Source: Parasphingorhabdus flavimaris (lineage in GTDB: Bacteria; Pseudomonadota; Alphaproteobacteria; Sphingomonadales; Sphingomonadaceae). From it: a DNA stretch of 64,000 bases. The stretch is from assembly GCF_013371215.1 (NCBI RefSeq), contig NZ_JABWMH010000005.1, positions 232,771 through 296,770 on the forward strand, written 5' to 3'. This document shows, piece by piece, positions 44,337-53,600 of this stretch. Under the pieces are notes generated by a model. The model had not been told where the DNA came from and did no database searches. It saw nothing but the letters and a program-made list of their open reading frames with translations. A program made the translations under genes and the position numbers. The stretch's first letter is position 1, and every line of letters begins with the position of its first letter.

Positions 44337-45142
44337 CAAACCTGCCTTATTATCACGTCGACGCATTTGCCGACCGCCCCTTTACCGGCAATCAGGCAGC
44401 GGTAATGCCGCTCGACAGCTGGCCGGATGATGCGGTCCTGCAAGCGATTGGCGAGGAGAATAATTTCGCCGAAACCGCATTTTACCTGCCCGATGACAGC
44501 GGCGACGCGGATTACGAACTGCGCTGGTTCACGCCGACGGTGGAAATCGCCCTTTGCGGTCATGCCACGCTTGCCAGCGGGCATATCATCCTGTCGCAAG
44601 ATCCGGAACGGCAGCAAGTGACCTTCCGGACTCGCCAGGCCGGCACATTGACGGTCAAACGGGACGGTGAAGGCTATGCGCTCGACCTGCCGGCCTATCC
44701 GCCCGCGCCGAAAGCCATGCCGGAAATCGTCGCCCTGCTCGGCGGCAGCCCGGTCGAAACCCAGTTTCATGAAGGGCGCTATCATGTCCTTCGCTATGCT
44801 AGCGCAGATGAGGTGCTGGCCCTCAGGCCGGACCTGAAGGCCCTCGCCGCGCTTGGCAATGCGCAGTTTATCTGCACCGCGCCGGGCAAGGACACCGATG
44901 TGCTGAGCCGGGTTTTCGTGCCGGGCGGCGGCGTCGACGAAGACAGTGTGACCGGATCGGCCCATGCGGTGCTGACGCCTTTTTGGGCCAGCAAATTGGG
45001 TCGGGACAATTTCACCGCCTATCAGGCAAGCCAACGCGGGGGTTATGTCAATTGCCGTCTCGACGGTGACCGGGCGTGGCTCGGCGGGCGATGCGTGACG
45101 GTGGTTGAAGGGATATTTCGGCTACCCCCGGCGGGCGCCTAA
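44333..45142 (+). CDS. PhzF-family isomerase/epimerase-like protein
   Basis: The 269-residue protein has the two-domain DapF-like fold of PhzF: YYHVDAFADRPFTGNQAAVM at the start, the catalytic Glu in EENNFAETAFYLP, LCGHATLASGHIIL, and in the second half GGGVDEDSVTGSAHAVLTPFWASKLG. PhzF itself isomerises trans-2,3-dihydro-3-hydroxyanthranilate in phenazine formation, but most homologues outside phenazine clusters have unknown substrates, and no phenazine genes are present. It is translationally coupled to pdxH, and shares CTAA (45139-45142) with the convergent gene's stop. Confidence 0.92.
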   Translation: MTNLPYYHVDAFADRPFTGNQAAVMPLDSWPDDAVLQAIGEENNFAETAFYLPDDSGDADYELRWFTPTVEIALCGHATLASGHIILSQDPERQQVTFRTRQAGTLTVKRDGEGYALDLPAYPPAPKAMPEIVALLGGSPVETQFHEGRYHVLRYASADEVLALRPDLKALAALGNAQFICTAPGKDTDVLSRVFVPGGGVDEDSVTGSAHAVLTPFWASKLGRDNFTAYQASQRGGYVNCRLDGDRAWLGGRCVTVVEGIFRLPPAGA

Positions 45143-46281
45143 CCCCTGATCGGAAACAGCGCCATGATCTTGCCGATCTGGGCGCGCATCGGCGCGAGAA
45201 CATCATCCTGGGTCTTACCGAGCCGGACCACCGTCAACTGTTGCTCGGGTGAGACCACGATCTGCTGACCGAGATGGCCCAGGGCGGCGAAGATGGTGTC
45301 CGGACCATTGTCGGGGAACAGCACCGTGTTCCGGCCTTCGGGTCGCTGGTTGTTGAGCCAGATATGACCGCCATAGGCCGGATCGTTTGGCGATGATTTT
45401 TTCATGAACCTGACCCAGCTGACCGGCAAATGCTGCGCGCCTTTCTTGGCGCCATTGTGGCGCAGAAATTCGCCGAATGTCGCATAGTCGCGCGCGGTCG
45501 CATGAACGAAGCTGCCACCCAGAAATGTGCCATTCTGATCGAATTCCGGGTAAGTGCCGTCCATCCCCAGCGGCTCGAGCAGTCGCCCGCGGATAAAGCG
45601 CAATGTCACGTCACGCCGGACCAGCGGGTCGGTGCTCTCGGTCAGGGTGCGGGTAATGATGTCGGCAAGAATGATGCTGGTGGCGCTGCTATATTCGAAC
45701 TTCTCGCCGGGCTTGGCCTCCATCGGGCGGGCCTCGGCATAAGCCGCGGTGTCTTGCGCGCCATCCATGAACAGCATCCGGTTGGTATCCGCCTCGAACA
45801 CAGTCTTCCCGTCTTCCTCGGGTCCCTCGGTATGATCGAGCCCGGAAGACATGTGCAGCAAATGCCGTAGCGTGATATCGCCGCGCGGATCGCCGGGCCT
45901 CTGCCAGGCGGGCACCGGCGCGGGGTCGTCCAGCACCAGCCGGCCGTCGGCAACCAGAAACCCGATCAATGCACCGGTGAAACTTTTGGCCATCGACCAG
46001 CTGATGAACCTTGTGTCCTCGTCATATCCTTCGCCGTAGCGTTCAGCGATGACCCGCCCGCGATACATCACCAGCAACGCTCGCGTCTCGGCCATTGCCG
46101 GGTCGTCGAAAAGCGGGGCGATTGCGGCATCCAGCCGTGATTTCGGGATCGGTGTCTCATCGGAGATATAGGCAAGTTCCGCCGCAGTTTTTTGGGGCGC
46201 CGCCTCGGGTTCGCCGGTCGCTCCGCACGCGGAGAGGGCAAGCATCAGGGATGGTATGAAAGCGACTTTAATCTTGTGCAT
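45139..46281 (-). CDS. serine hydrolase of the beta-lactamase/transpeptidase fold, lipoprotein
   Basis: The 380-residue protein starts at the ATG at 46281, with a lipobox (LSAC) giving lipidated Cys near residue 20. The PF00144 fold is shown by SMAKSFTGALIGF (SxxK; catalytic Ser and Lys), YSSATSIILAD (the Y-x-N-type motif with Ser for Asn) and LGHLGQQIVV (HxG, the KTG equivalent). Class C-like esterases, peptidases and penicillin-recognising enzymes share this fold; resistance function should not be assumed. A divergent small membrane protein gene starts 29 bases away. Confidence 0.9.
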   Translation of the reverse strand: MHKIKVAFIPSLMLALSACGATGEPEAAPQKTAAELAYISDETPIPKSRLDAAIAPLFDDPAMAETRALLVMYRGRVIAERYGEGYDEDTRFISWSMAKSFTGALIGFLVADGRLVLDDPAPVPAWQRPGDPRGDITLRHLLHMSSGLDHTEGPEEDGKTVFEADTNRMLFMDGAQDTAAYAEARPMEAKPGEKFEYSSATSIILADIITRTLTESTDPLVRRDVTLRFIRGRLLEPLGMDGTYPEFDQNGTFLGGSFVHATARDYATFGEFLRHNGAKKGAQHLPVSWVRFMKKSSPNDPAYGGHIWLNNQRPEGRNTVLFPDNGPDTIFAALGHLGQQIVVSPEQQLTVVRLGKTQDDVLAPMRAQIGKIMALFPIRG

Positions 46282-46310
46282 TTTGCGACGTTGCACCAAT
46301 AGAAGCCGCT

Positions 46311-46679
46311 ATGGCAACTGTAAAAGGCACTTCGCGCGCACCCCTCACCAGGAAACGCATCGCATTATATGTCGGTAGCCTGTTCCTGCTCATCCTGATC
46401 GCGCTATTGGCGTATAATTTCAGCTTCATCAAAGGCCAGATGAGAGTCGGCACCGCTTATGGTGCCCGCGTAGCTTGTTCCTGCCATTATGTCGGCGGAC
46501 GGGATATCGAGGACTGTCGCAAGGATTTTGAGCCCGGCATGGAAGTCGTCGGCCTGTCGCTGGATGACGAGCGCAAAAGGGTGACGGCGTCCGCGCTAAT
46601 GATTGCCTCGGCCACGGCTGAATTTCGAGAAGGCTGGGGCTGCGTGATGCTGACCGAGGCCGCGCTGCAGGCCGATTGA
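46311..46679 (+). CDS. membrane-anchored small protein, unknown function
   Basis: The 122-residue protein has a basic N-terminus and one membrane anchor (ALYVGSLFLLILIALLAYNFSFI, about residues 18-40), so ~80 residues lie in the periplasm. The domain has four Cys (ARVACSCHYVGGRDIEDCRKDFEPG and EGWGCVML), probably paired, and Pro/Gly turns. The gene is divergent from the serine hydrolase lipoprotein, an arrangement I recall in other sphingomonads, sometimes with the two parts fused. Its stop is 2 bases from the convergent mnmA stop. Function unknown. Confidence 0.7.
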   Translation: MATVKGTSRAPLTRKRIALYVGSLFLLILIALLAYNFSFIKGQMRVGTAYGARVACSCHYVGGRDIEDCRKDFEPGMEVVGLSLDDERKRVTASALMIASATAEFREGWGCVMLTEAALQAD

Positions 46680-46681
46680 AC

Positions 46682-47815
46682 CTAGACTTCCACGCCCGCC
46701 AGCCATTGCTGCTCGACCGCATCGGTCGATTCGATCCAGCCACCACCCAGAACCCGTTCCTTGTGATAGAAAACCGCAGCCTGGCCTGGCGCCACTCCGA
46801 ATTCCGGATTGTGGAATTCCAGTTTTTGGCCCTCCAGACGCGCCAGGGTCGGCTTGGACATTGAACGGACCTTTACCTCGACCGGTCCGGCATAGTCACC
46901 GCCGATCCAGTTGATGTCGCGAAGAGAAGCCGACGCAACCGCCAGCGCCGCTTTCGGCCCGACAATGACGCGTTTTGCATCTGGTTCCAGCCGGATGACA
47001 TAGAGCGGCTCGGCCTGCCCGCCAATCTCCAGTCCCTTGCGCTGTCCGACTGTATAATGGATGAGCCCCTTGTGCCGCCCCATCACGGTGCCGTCGATAT
47101 GGACAATCTCCCCGTCATCGTCGGCGTCCGGCCGCAATTTCCGGACGACGCTGGCATAATCACCATTGGGAACGAAACAGATATCCTGGCTGTCGGGTTT
47201 GAATGCCACCGCCAGCCCCATGTCTTCGGCGATTTCGCGAACCTGTGTCTTGGGCATGTCGCCGAGGGGGAATCGCAGATAGTCCAGCTGATCCTGGGTG
47301 GTCGCAAACAGGAAGTAGCTCTGGTCACGCGCAGGATCATGGGCCCGGTGCAATTCTGATCCTTCCGGAGTCGCGACGCGGCGGACATAATGCCCGGTCG
47401 CCAGACAGTCGGCACCCAGCTCGCGGGACAATTGCAGCAGGTCGGTGAATTTGACTCCCATATTGCACTGCACGCAGGGGATCGGTGTCCGGCCGGCCAT
47501 ATATTCGTCGGCGAAGACATCCATCACCGAATCCTTGAACCGGCTGGCATGGTCAAAAACATAATGCGCGATGCCAAGCCGGTCGGCCACGGCACGCGCA
47601 TCGCGGATATCCTGTCCGGCACAGCAGCTTCCGACGCGGCCGACCGCTTCACCATGGTCATATAGCTGCAGGGTGATGCCGATGGTTTCCGCACCGGTTC
47701 GCGCCGCGAGAGCTGCGACCACGCTCGAATCGACGCCGCCCGACATGGCAACGACGATGCGCTTTCCCGTCAGATCGTCACCGAGCTGAAAATTTCCGTT
47801 GATTCTATCTGTCAT
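46682..47815 (-). CDS. mnmA: tRNA-specific 2-thiouridylase MnmA
   Basis: The 377-residue enzyme thiolates U34 of tRNA-Lys, -Glu and -Gln. The ATG at 47815 precedes the family domain; the longer frame to 47869 is leader. The PP-loop is [16 protein letters not shown]. Catalytic cysteines are in [13 protein letters not shown] (first Cys) and [12 protein letters not shown] (second Cys), with [10 protein letters not shown] also conserved. [10 protein letters not shown] and [15 protein letters not shown] mark the C-terminal domains. It is monocistronic. Confidence 0.97.
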   Translation of the reverse strand: MTDRINGNFQLGDDLTGKRIVVAMSGGVDSSVVAALAARTGAETIGITLQLYDHGEAVGRVGSCCAGQDIRDARAVADRLGIAHYVFDHASRFKDSVMDVFADEYMAGRTPIPCVQCNMGVKFTDLLQLSRELGADCLATGHYVRRVATPEGSELHRAHDPARDQSYFLFATTQDQLDYLRFPLGDMPKTQVREIAEDMGLAVAFKPDSQDICFVPNGDYASVVRKLRPDADDDGEIVHIDGTVMGRHKGLIHYTVGQRKGLEIGGQAEPLYVIRLEPDAKRVIVGPKAALAVASASLRDINWIGGDYAGPVEVKVRSMSKPTLARLEGQKLEFHNPEFGVAPGQAAVFYHKERVLGGGWIESTDAVEQQWLAGVEV

Positions 47816-48004
47816 AACAATTGCAGTCCCTAGAGAAATCCTGCGGATTGCGCCAGCGCTGCAATCCAATCCCCTTTATTCGCGCCATTTGCTCCATTTT
47901 GGCACGAACGGGTCCGCACAAGGGAAGGATTGCTTAACTAGTCCTAAGGTGGTGTGAACAGCCCTTTTACACAAGTTTATACCTTCGCTGCTAGACCGGC
48001 GTCT

Positions 48005-48337
48005 ATGGAAATGAACTTCCCCCATCAGGACTTGGAACGGGCCATCTCGGATGACTATGCCGGCGTTGCGACAAAAGTCGCGGACCGGCAGGCTTTGCTG
48101 GCCCACGCGATTGCGCGACAGGCTTCCAGCCAGTCAGCGCGCTATTATGACGCTGCCAGCAAGGGCCTGATTGTCCCGCAGTCGGCAACTCCTGCCTCGT
48201 TCCTGGACAACCGGATGGCCTATTTTGCCGGACGGATGCGGTCGGACATGGCGAGCCGCAAGAAAGCAAATTTGTTTGGAACGGGCTGCTTCAGACCGGA
48301 CCTGGCAAATAGGAAGATCGACGACATGAATGAATAA
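48005..48337 (+). CDS. small soluble hypothetical protein, 110 aa
   Basis: The protein starts at the ATG at 48005 (MEMNFPHQDLERAISDDYAG). It is helical and polar, with no signal peptide or membrane segment: KVADRQALLAHAIARQASSQSARYY is one long helix and FLDNRMAYFAGRMRSDMASRKKANLF another. No family recognised. It lies between mnmA and sciP and ends 9 bases before a perfect inverted repeat. The codon use fits the neighbours, while the minus-strand frames do not look protein-like. Confidence 0.55.
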   Translation: MEMNFPHQDLERAISDDYAGVATKVADRQALLAHAIARQASSQSARYYDAASKGLIVPQSATPASFLDNRMAYFAGRMRSDMASRKKANLFGTGCFRPDLANRKIDDMNE

Positions 48338-48345
48338 TCGAATTT

Positions 48346-48362
48346 GTAAACGCGGCGTTTAC
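48346..48362 (+). promoter_or_regulatory. perfect inverted repeat upstream of sciP
   Basis: GTAAACG-CGG-CGTTTAC: 7-bp arms with a 3-base centre, about 97 bases before the sciP start. No T-run follows, so an operator is likelier than a terminator. A second short repeat CAATT-CAGGT-AATTG follows at about 48368-48382. Confidence 0.45.
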
Positions 48363-48458
48363 CTTGGCAATTCAGGTAATTGAAAAGCTCTGTTGTTACG
48401 AAGACCAGACGGAACAAAAACAGGGCCAAATGCCGAAAGGCAAAAAATTGAGGGTAGT

Positions 48459-48758
48459 ATGATTGAAAACCAAAAAATAAAACCAGCGCAAGTTGTCGGC
48501 CCCCTGGGTGAACCGCTCACCATTGGTGATTTGCCGAAACCTGGTACGACTCGCTGGGTGGTCCGTCGCAAGGCGGAAGTGGTCGCGGCGGTCAACGGCG
48601 GCCTGCTGACCGTAGACGAAGTATGCGACCGCTATGACCTTTCGCTGGAAGAATTCGCCTCCTGGCAACGGGCAGTTGACCGGTCCGGAATGCCGGGATT
48701 GCGGGTCACGCGCATTCAACATTATCGGGACCTGTACGAGCGCCAGCAAAAATATTAA
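48459..48758 (+). CDS. sciP: CtrA inhibitor SciP (DUF1153 helix-turn-helix protein)
   Basis: The 99-residue protein starts at the ATG at 48459 after a GAGGG box. It contains the DUF1153 core: VVGPLGEPLTIGDLPKPGTTRW, VVRRKAEVVAAVNGGLLTVDEVC, and YDLSLEEFASWQRAVDRSGMPGLRVTR. In Caulobacter this protein binds CtrA and represses CtrA-activated genes in G1, and also contacts DNA. The presence of SciP implies a CtrA network in this organism. It is monocistronic with its own terminator. Confidence 0.93.
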   Translation: MIENQKIKPAQVVGPLGEPLTIGDLPKPGTTRWVVRRKAEVVAAVNGGLLTVDEVCDRYDLSLEEFASWQRAVDRSGMPGLRVTRIQHYRDLYERQQKY

Positions 48759-48786
48759 CGGCGTTTCATACGCTCAAAGCCTTGCC

Positions 48787-48820
48787 AGAACCGCCGGAGT
48801 AACTCCGGCGGTTCTTTTTA
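48787..48820 (+). terminator. rho-independent terminator of sciP
   Basis: AGAACCGCCGGAG (48787-48799), loop TAA, CTCCGGCGGTTCT (48803-48815), then TTTTA. A 13-bp perfect stem. Confidence 0.95.
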
Positions 48821-48905
48821 TTCCTTCAAGTCACCCTGAAAATCCTCTATGTGGCACTATTCGCGTGGGTAGTTATCCACGCTTGCGTCTAAGCAGGAGG
48901 ATTAT

Positions 48906-49169
48906 ATGGGTTGGATTATTGCATTGATAGTTGGCGGCGTTGCAGGTTGGTTGGCCAGCATGGTGATGGGGCGTGATGCTTCGATGGGCGTTTTCTGGAA
49001 TATTATCGTCGGCATCATAGGATCCGTGATCGGCAATTTTGTCGGAGGCTATTTCGGGTTTGGCGGTACTATTCAGGAATTTTCGATCACCGGCTTGTTC
49101 ACGGCTTTTGTTGGCGCGGTGGTCTTGTTGTTGATTCTCAACCTGATTCAACGCGGACGGGTTCGTTAA
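48906..49169 (+). CDS. GlsB/YeaQ/YmgE-family stress-response membrane protein
   Basis: The 87-residue protein starts at the ATG at 48906 with a strong AGGAGG site. It has three predicted membrane segments with glycine-rich helices: IIALIVGGVAGWLASMVMG, FWNIIVGIIGSVIGNFVGGYFG and LFTAFVGAVVLLLILNLI. This is the former 'transglycosylase-associated' family (PF04226); members are induced by stress and their role is unknown. Flanked by terminators on both sides, it is its own unit. Confidence 0.92.
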   Translation: MGWIIALIVGGVAGWLASMVMGRDASMGVFWNIIVGIIGSVIGNFVGGYFGFGGTIQEFSITGLFTAFVGAVVLLLILNLIQRGRVR

Positions 49170-49205
49170 CACCTGTTCTTCCAGAAGAATTTTCGGGAAT
49201 ATCAG

Positions 49206-49236
49206 GGGCCGGTTCGGGAACGAACCGGCCCTTTGA
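49206..49236 (+). terminator. terminator after the GlsB/YeaQ gene
   Basis: GGGCCGGTTCG (49206-49216), loop GGAA, CGAACCGGCCC (49221-49231), then TTTG. A perfect 11-bp stem with a short T-tract. Confidence 0.88.
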
Positions 49237-49266
49237 TAAGATAATATCGGTCGTTGGTCGAACCAC

Positions 49267-49278
49267 GGCTTGCAAGCC
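49267..49278. promoter_or_regulatory. 12-bp palindrome upstream of the RND operon
   Basis: GGCTTGCAAGCC reads the same on both strands. It lies 143 bases before the adaptor gene. A second pair, TATCGC (49374-49379) and GCGATA (49391-49396), lies 25-47 bases before the start. Either could bind a repressor; no regulator gene is adjacent. Confidence 0.35.
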
Positions 49279-49420
49279 TGGCAGAAACCTGTTCCGGCTT
49301 GCCGCTAGTGCCATATTGATGTAACACAGCTGGTGAAATTCGAATTGACCCCAAAATCAGCGATTCTTTTGTGTATCGCGCTGCAAATATGCGATATGGG
49401 CCTGACCGAAGAGTGAAAAA

Positions 49421-50599
49421 ATGAACTATGAATCTGCCATCCCCAGTAGCGAAATTTCAATGATGGACGACCCGGTGCAGCGCGCGGCCAATCGCCGCCC
49501 GCTGATCATTGCGGCGGCGGTCGCTGTCGCACTTCTGCTCGCCTATATCGGTTATAATTATTTTTTCGGAGCCAAGGGCGATGAAGAGGTTGCGAGCCAG
49601 GCGCCGATGGTCACCGTCATGGCACCCGGGAAACAGCAGATTACCCGTACGATCAACGCAACCGGGACCGTGGCAGCGCGCCGCGAAATACCGGTCAGCA
49701 TAGTCGGCGAGGGTGGCCGGGTTACCAATGTCTATGTCGACGCCGGCGACTGGGTCAAGCAGGGCCAGATCATGGCCAGTATCGACCGTTCGGTCCAATC
49801 CCAGCAAGCAGCGGGACTTGAGGCATCGGTAGGCGTATCACGCGCGGATCTCAATCTGGCACAAGCCAATCTCGATCGCGCAGCACAGCTGGTGGATCGG
49901 GGATTCATTTCCAAGGCCGATATCGACCGTTTGACGGCAACGCGGGATTCCGCCGCGGCCCGTCTGCGGGTAGCGCAGGCCCAGTTGAACGAGACCAGAG
50001 CGCGCAACAACCGTTTGAACGTCGTGGCGCCCAAGGCGGGCTTTGTATTGGAACGCAATGTCGAACCTGGGCAGACGGTAACTCAAGGCAGTGGCGTTCT
50101 CTTCCTGCTGGCACAAAATGGCGAGATGGAACTCCAGGCACAACTTGGCGAAGCTGACTTGGCCAATATTTCCGTAGGCATTTCCACCCAAGTCACTCCG
50201 GTCGGAACCGACAAGAACCTGACCGGGCAGGTCTGGCAGATTTCGCCAACCATTGATCCGCAATCCCGTCAGGGGATCGCCAAAATTGCTCTGGGCTATG
50301 ACCCTGCTTTGCGCCCGGGCGGATTCGCCAGCGCGCGGATCGAGAGCGGTACTTCCGAAGTTGCCGTTCTGCCCGAATCGGCGCTGCAGAATGACAGCAA
50401 GGGCAGCTTTGTCTATATTGTCGGGGCGGACAACAAGGCGGTGCGGCGCGATGTGGTGATCGGTGCAACAACTGCGGCGGGGATTTCCGTGACCTCCGGT
50501 CTGAACGGAAACGAGAGGGTCGTACTTCGAGCCGGCGGTTTCCTGAGTCCCGGTGAAACCGTTCAACCGAAAGTCCAGAAAAAAGCCGGCGGCGCATGA
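49421..50599 (+). CDS. RND efflux periplasmic adaptor subunit (membrane fusion protein)
   Basis: The 392-residue protein has a membrane anchor at about residues 27-48 (PLIIAAAVAVALLLAYIGYNYF), then a typical adaptor layout: a biotinyl-lipoyl half (VTNVYVDAGDWVKQGQIMASID), a helical hairpin (DLNLAQANLDRAAQLVDRGFISKADIDRL), the second lipoyl half (NRLNVVAPKAGFVLERNVEPGQTV), a beta-barrel and a membrane-proximal domain. It links the inner-membrane pump to an outer-membrane channel. The pump gene follows 27 bases later. No TolC-like gene is in the window. Confidence 0.94.
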   Translation: MNYESAIPSSEISMMDDPVQRAANRRPLIIAAAVAVALLLAYIGYNYFFGAKGDEEVASQAPMVTVMAPGKQQITRTINATGTVAARREIPVSIVGEGGRVTNVYVDAGDWVKQGQIMASIDRSVQSQQAAGLEASVGVSRADLNLAQANLDRAAQLVDRGFISKADIDRLTATRDSAAARLRVAQAQLNETRARNNRLNVVAPKAGFVLERNVEPGQTVTQGSGVLFLLAQNGEMELQAQLGEADLANISVGISTQVTPVGTDKNLTGQVWQISPTIDPQSRQGIAKIALGYDPALRPGGFASARIESGTSEVAVLPESALQNDSKGSFVYIVGADNKAVRRDVVIGATTAAGISVTSGLNGNERVVLRAGGFLSPGETVQPKVQKKAGGA

Positions 50600-50626
50600 G
50601 TCGCGCAAGATTTTGAGGCCTGATCG

Positions 50627-53600
50627 ATGAACCTTCGCAATATTTCCGCATGGAGCACTCGCAATCCGGTCGCTCCGCTGGTGCTCTTTGCCGCACTTCT
50701 GTTTGCGGGATTGCTGAGCTTCAACCGCATGGATGTCGTGAACAACCCGGATGTCGAATTTCCGGCCGTTTCCGTGCGCATTTCACAGCCGGGCGCTGCA
50801 CCGACCGAGATTGAAAGCCAGATCACCCAGCGGGTGGAGGCGGCGGTTCGCTCGATCAGCGGGGTCAAGAATATCAGCTCGACCGCGAGCGAAGGCAGCA
50901 GCAGCACATTTGTCGAATTTGAAATCGGCGCGGACGTAAACAACAGCGTCAACGAAGTGAAAAATGCCGTCGATCAGGTCCGCGGCTCCCTCCCGGAAGG
51001 CATTCTGGAACCGCAAGTGTCGAAAGTCGATGCCGTGGGCGGCCCGATTGCATTTTTTGCGGTCAAGGCCGACGACATGACCGTCGAACAGCTCAGCTGG
51101 TTCGTTGACGACACGGTCGCCAAGCGCCTGCTGTCCGTTGACGGAATGGCCGAAGTGGACCGCTTTGGCGGCGTGGACCGAGAAATCAGGGTGATCCTGC
51201 GACCGGACCGGATGCAGGCGCTCGGCGTGACGGCGAGCCAGATCAACAATGTGTTGCGTCAGGTCAATATCAATGCTGCCGGTGGCCGGGCGGAAGTGGG
51301 CGGCACCCGGCAATCGGTCCGCGTTTTGGGTAACGCCGACGATGCCTTTGCCTTGTCCCAGACGCAAATATCCCTCGGCAATGGCCAGACCATCAAGCTG
51401 AGCGACGTTGCAGAAGTGACCGACTCCTTTGGCGAACGCAGTTCGATCAGCAAGGTGAGGGGCGTGGAGGTCGTCAATTTCTCGATGACCCGCGCGCGCG
51501 GCGCTTCCGACGTTACCGTCTATGACGAAGCGGTTGTCATTATGGACAAGATTTCAGCGGAAGTTCCGGGGATCGAATTCATCCCACTTTTCAACAGCGT
51601 GATCTATACCAAATCACAATATAAGAGCTCGATGCTGGCGATGATCGAAGGCGCGATTCTGGCCGTCGTCGTCGTCTTCATCTTCCTCCGCGACTGGCGG
51701 GCTACGGTGATTTCGGCGATTGCCATTCCATTGTCCGCGATACCGACATTCTGGTTCATGGACCTGCTCGGGTTCAATCTCAACTTTCTCTCCCTGCTCG
51801 CGCTCGGTCTGGTAGCAGGTGTGCTGGTCGACGATGCCATTGTCGAGATCGAGAATATCGTGCGCCATATGCGTATGGGGAAATCCGCCTATCAGGCGTC
51901 GATTGACGCCGCGGACGAGATCGGCCTTGCGGTTGTCGCCACGTCCTTCTGTATCGTCGCCGTATTCCTGCCGGTCGGACTGATGCCGGGCATATCCGGT
52001 CAGTTTTTCAAGAATTTCGGCATAACCGTTGTTGTCTCGGTGCTGATGAGTCTGGCGGTCGCCCGCATGATAACGCCGATGATAGCTGCCTATTTCCTCA
52101 AGTCTCATGGTCAGGCGGAACATGGCGAAGGCGTCTGGATGGACCGCTATATGCGCTTGCTGGAATGGGTGCTCGACCGTTCGCAAGCCGATCGCATCCG
52201 GCAGACACTTGTTCCCGCCAAAGCGGCATGGTGGCAATATCTTGTCGGCTTCCTGTTGTTCACTGTGATCGTAGCGGCCTTTGTCGGCATAGCATTCGCT
52301 CTCGGCATGTTTGTCTACGGACTGATACCGACTTTGATACCAAGCGACTTTTTGCGGGCCATCTTGGGACTGATCGCCGGAATCGCCGCCGGTTCCGCCG
52401 GTGCCATGTTGCTGGCATATATAATCCGGCAGTCGACCGGCATACTGGGCAGCCGCTTTGCCGACTGGTATGCATATCGCGCCGGCCGTTTCCGGGCCCG
52501 GGGCCATGATCACCGTATCTGGATGATGGCGACCGGTGTCGTCGCCTTCGGCCTGACGGTCATATTGTTCGCGATCACGCCGAGCGAATTTCAACCGACG
52601 ACAAATCAGGACAATAGCCGGATCCAGATAGAGGTCGTGCCTGGAACCACGCTCGAGCAGACCGAAAAAATTGCCGACCAGGTGTCGGACCTCATGTATG
52701 CTCAGCCCGAGGTTGATCGCGCGCTGACGCGGGTTCGCGAAACCAACGCCACGGTTTTCGTCAGCCTGAAGGAAGATCGCAAGAAAACCTCGATGGAATT
52801 TGAGCGCAGCCTGTCGCCTGAGCTTCAGAAAATTCCCGATGCCCGGATTTCGTTCCAGTCGCAAAACGGCGGCGGCGGAACCGGACGCGATATTTCGATC
52901 ATGCTGACCGGATCAGACCCGAATTTGCTGGATGCCACGGCCGCCCAGCTGGTGGAACAGATGAAAGACCTCAAGCTGGTCCGCGCTCCCCGGATCGCCG
53001 CTGACCTCAGCCGCCCGGAAATCATCATCACTCCGCACATGGACCTGGCATCCCAGCTCGGCGTGACGACTGCCGCCCTGAGCCAGACCATCCGGATCGC
53101 AACTTTGGGTGAAATCGATCAGAATGCGGCAAAATTCTCGCTGTCGGATCGTCAGATTCCGATCCGTGTCATGTTGCCGCTCGCATCGCGTGCCGATCTG
53201 ACGACGATCGAAAACCTGCCAATCCCGATTGCGACCGGAGGCACGGTTCCGCTCAGCCGCGTCGCCTCGGTAAGCTTCGGTTCCGGGCCGACGTCGATCC
53301 AGCGCTATAACCAGAACCGCCGGACATTTGTCGGTGCCGATCTCGCGCCCGAAGTCATCAAGGGTGAGGCGATGGCCGCGATCTTCGAATTGCCGATCAT
53401 GAAGAATCTGCCGACCGGTGTGTCCAACGAAGCCTTTGGCGAAGACGAGTGGCAGCAGGAACTGGCGGTCAATTTCATGATCGCCTTGATCGCCGGCATC
53501 CTGCTGGTCTTTGCCACGCTGGTCTTGCTGTACAAACGCCTGATGTCGCCGCTGGTCAACATGGGCTCGCTGGCCCTGGCGCCACTGGGTGGCATGTTGC

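Noticed and set aside
45139..46281. Calling the serine hydrolase a beta-lactamase resistance gene
   Set aside because: The fold is shared by esterases and peptidases and the second motif is YSS rather than Y-x-N; resistance cannot be inferred.
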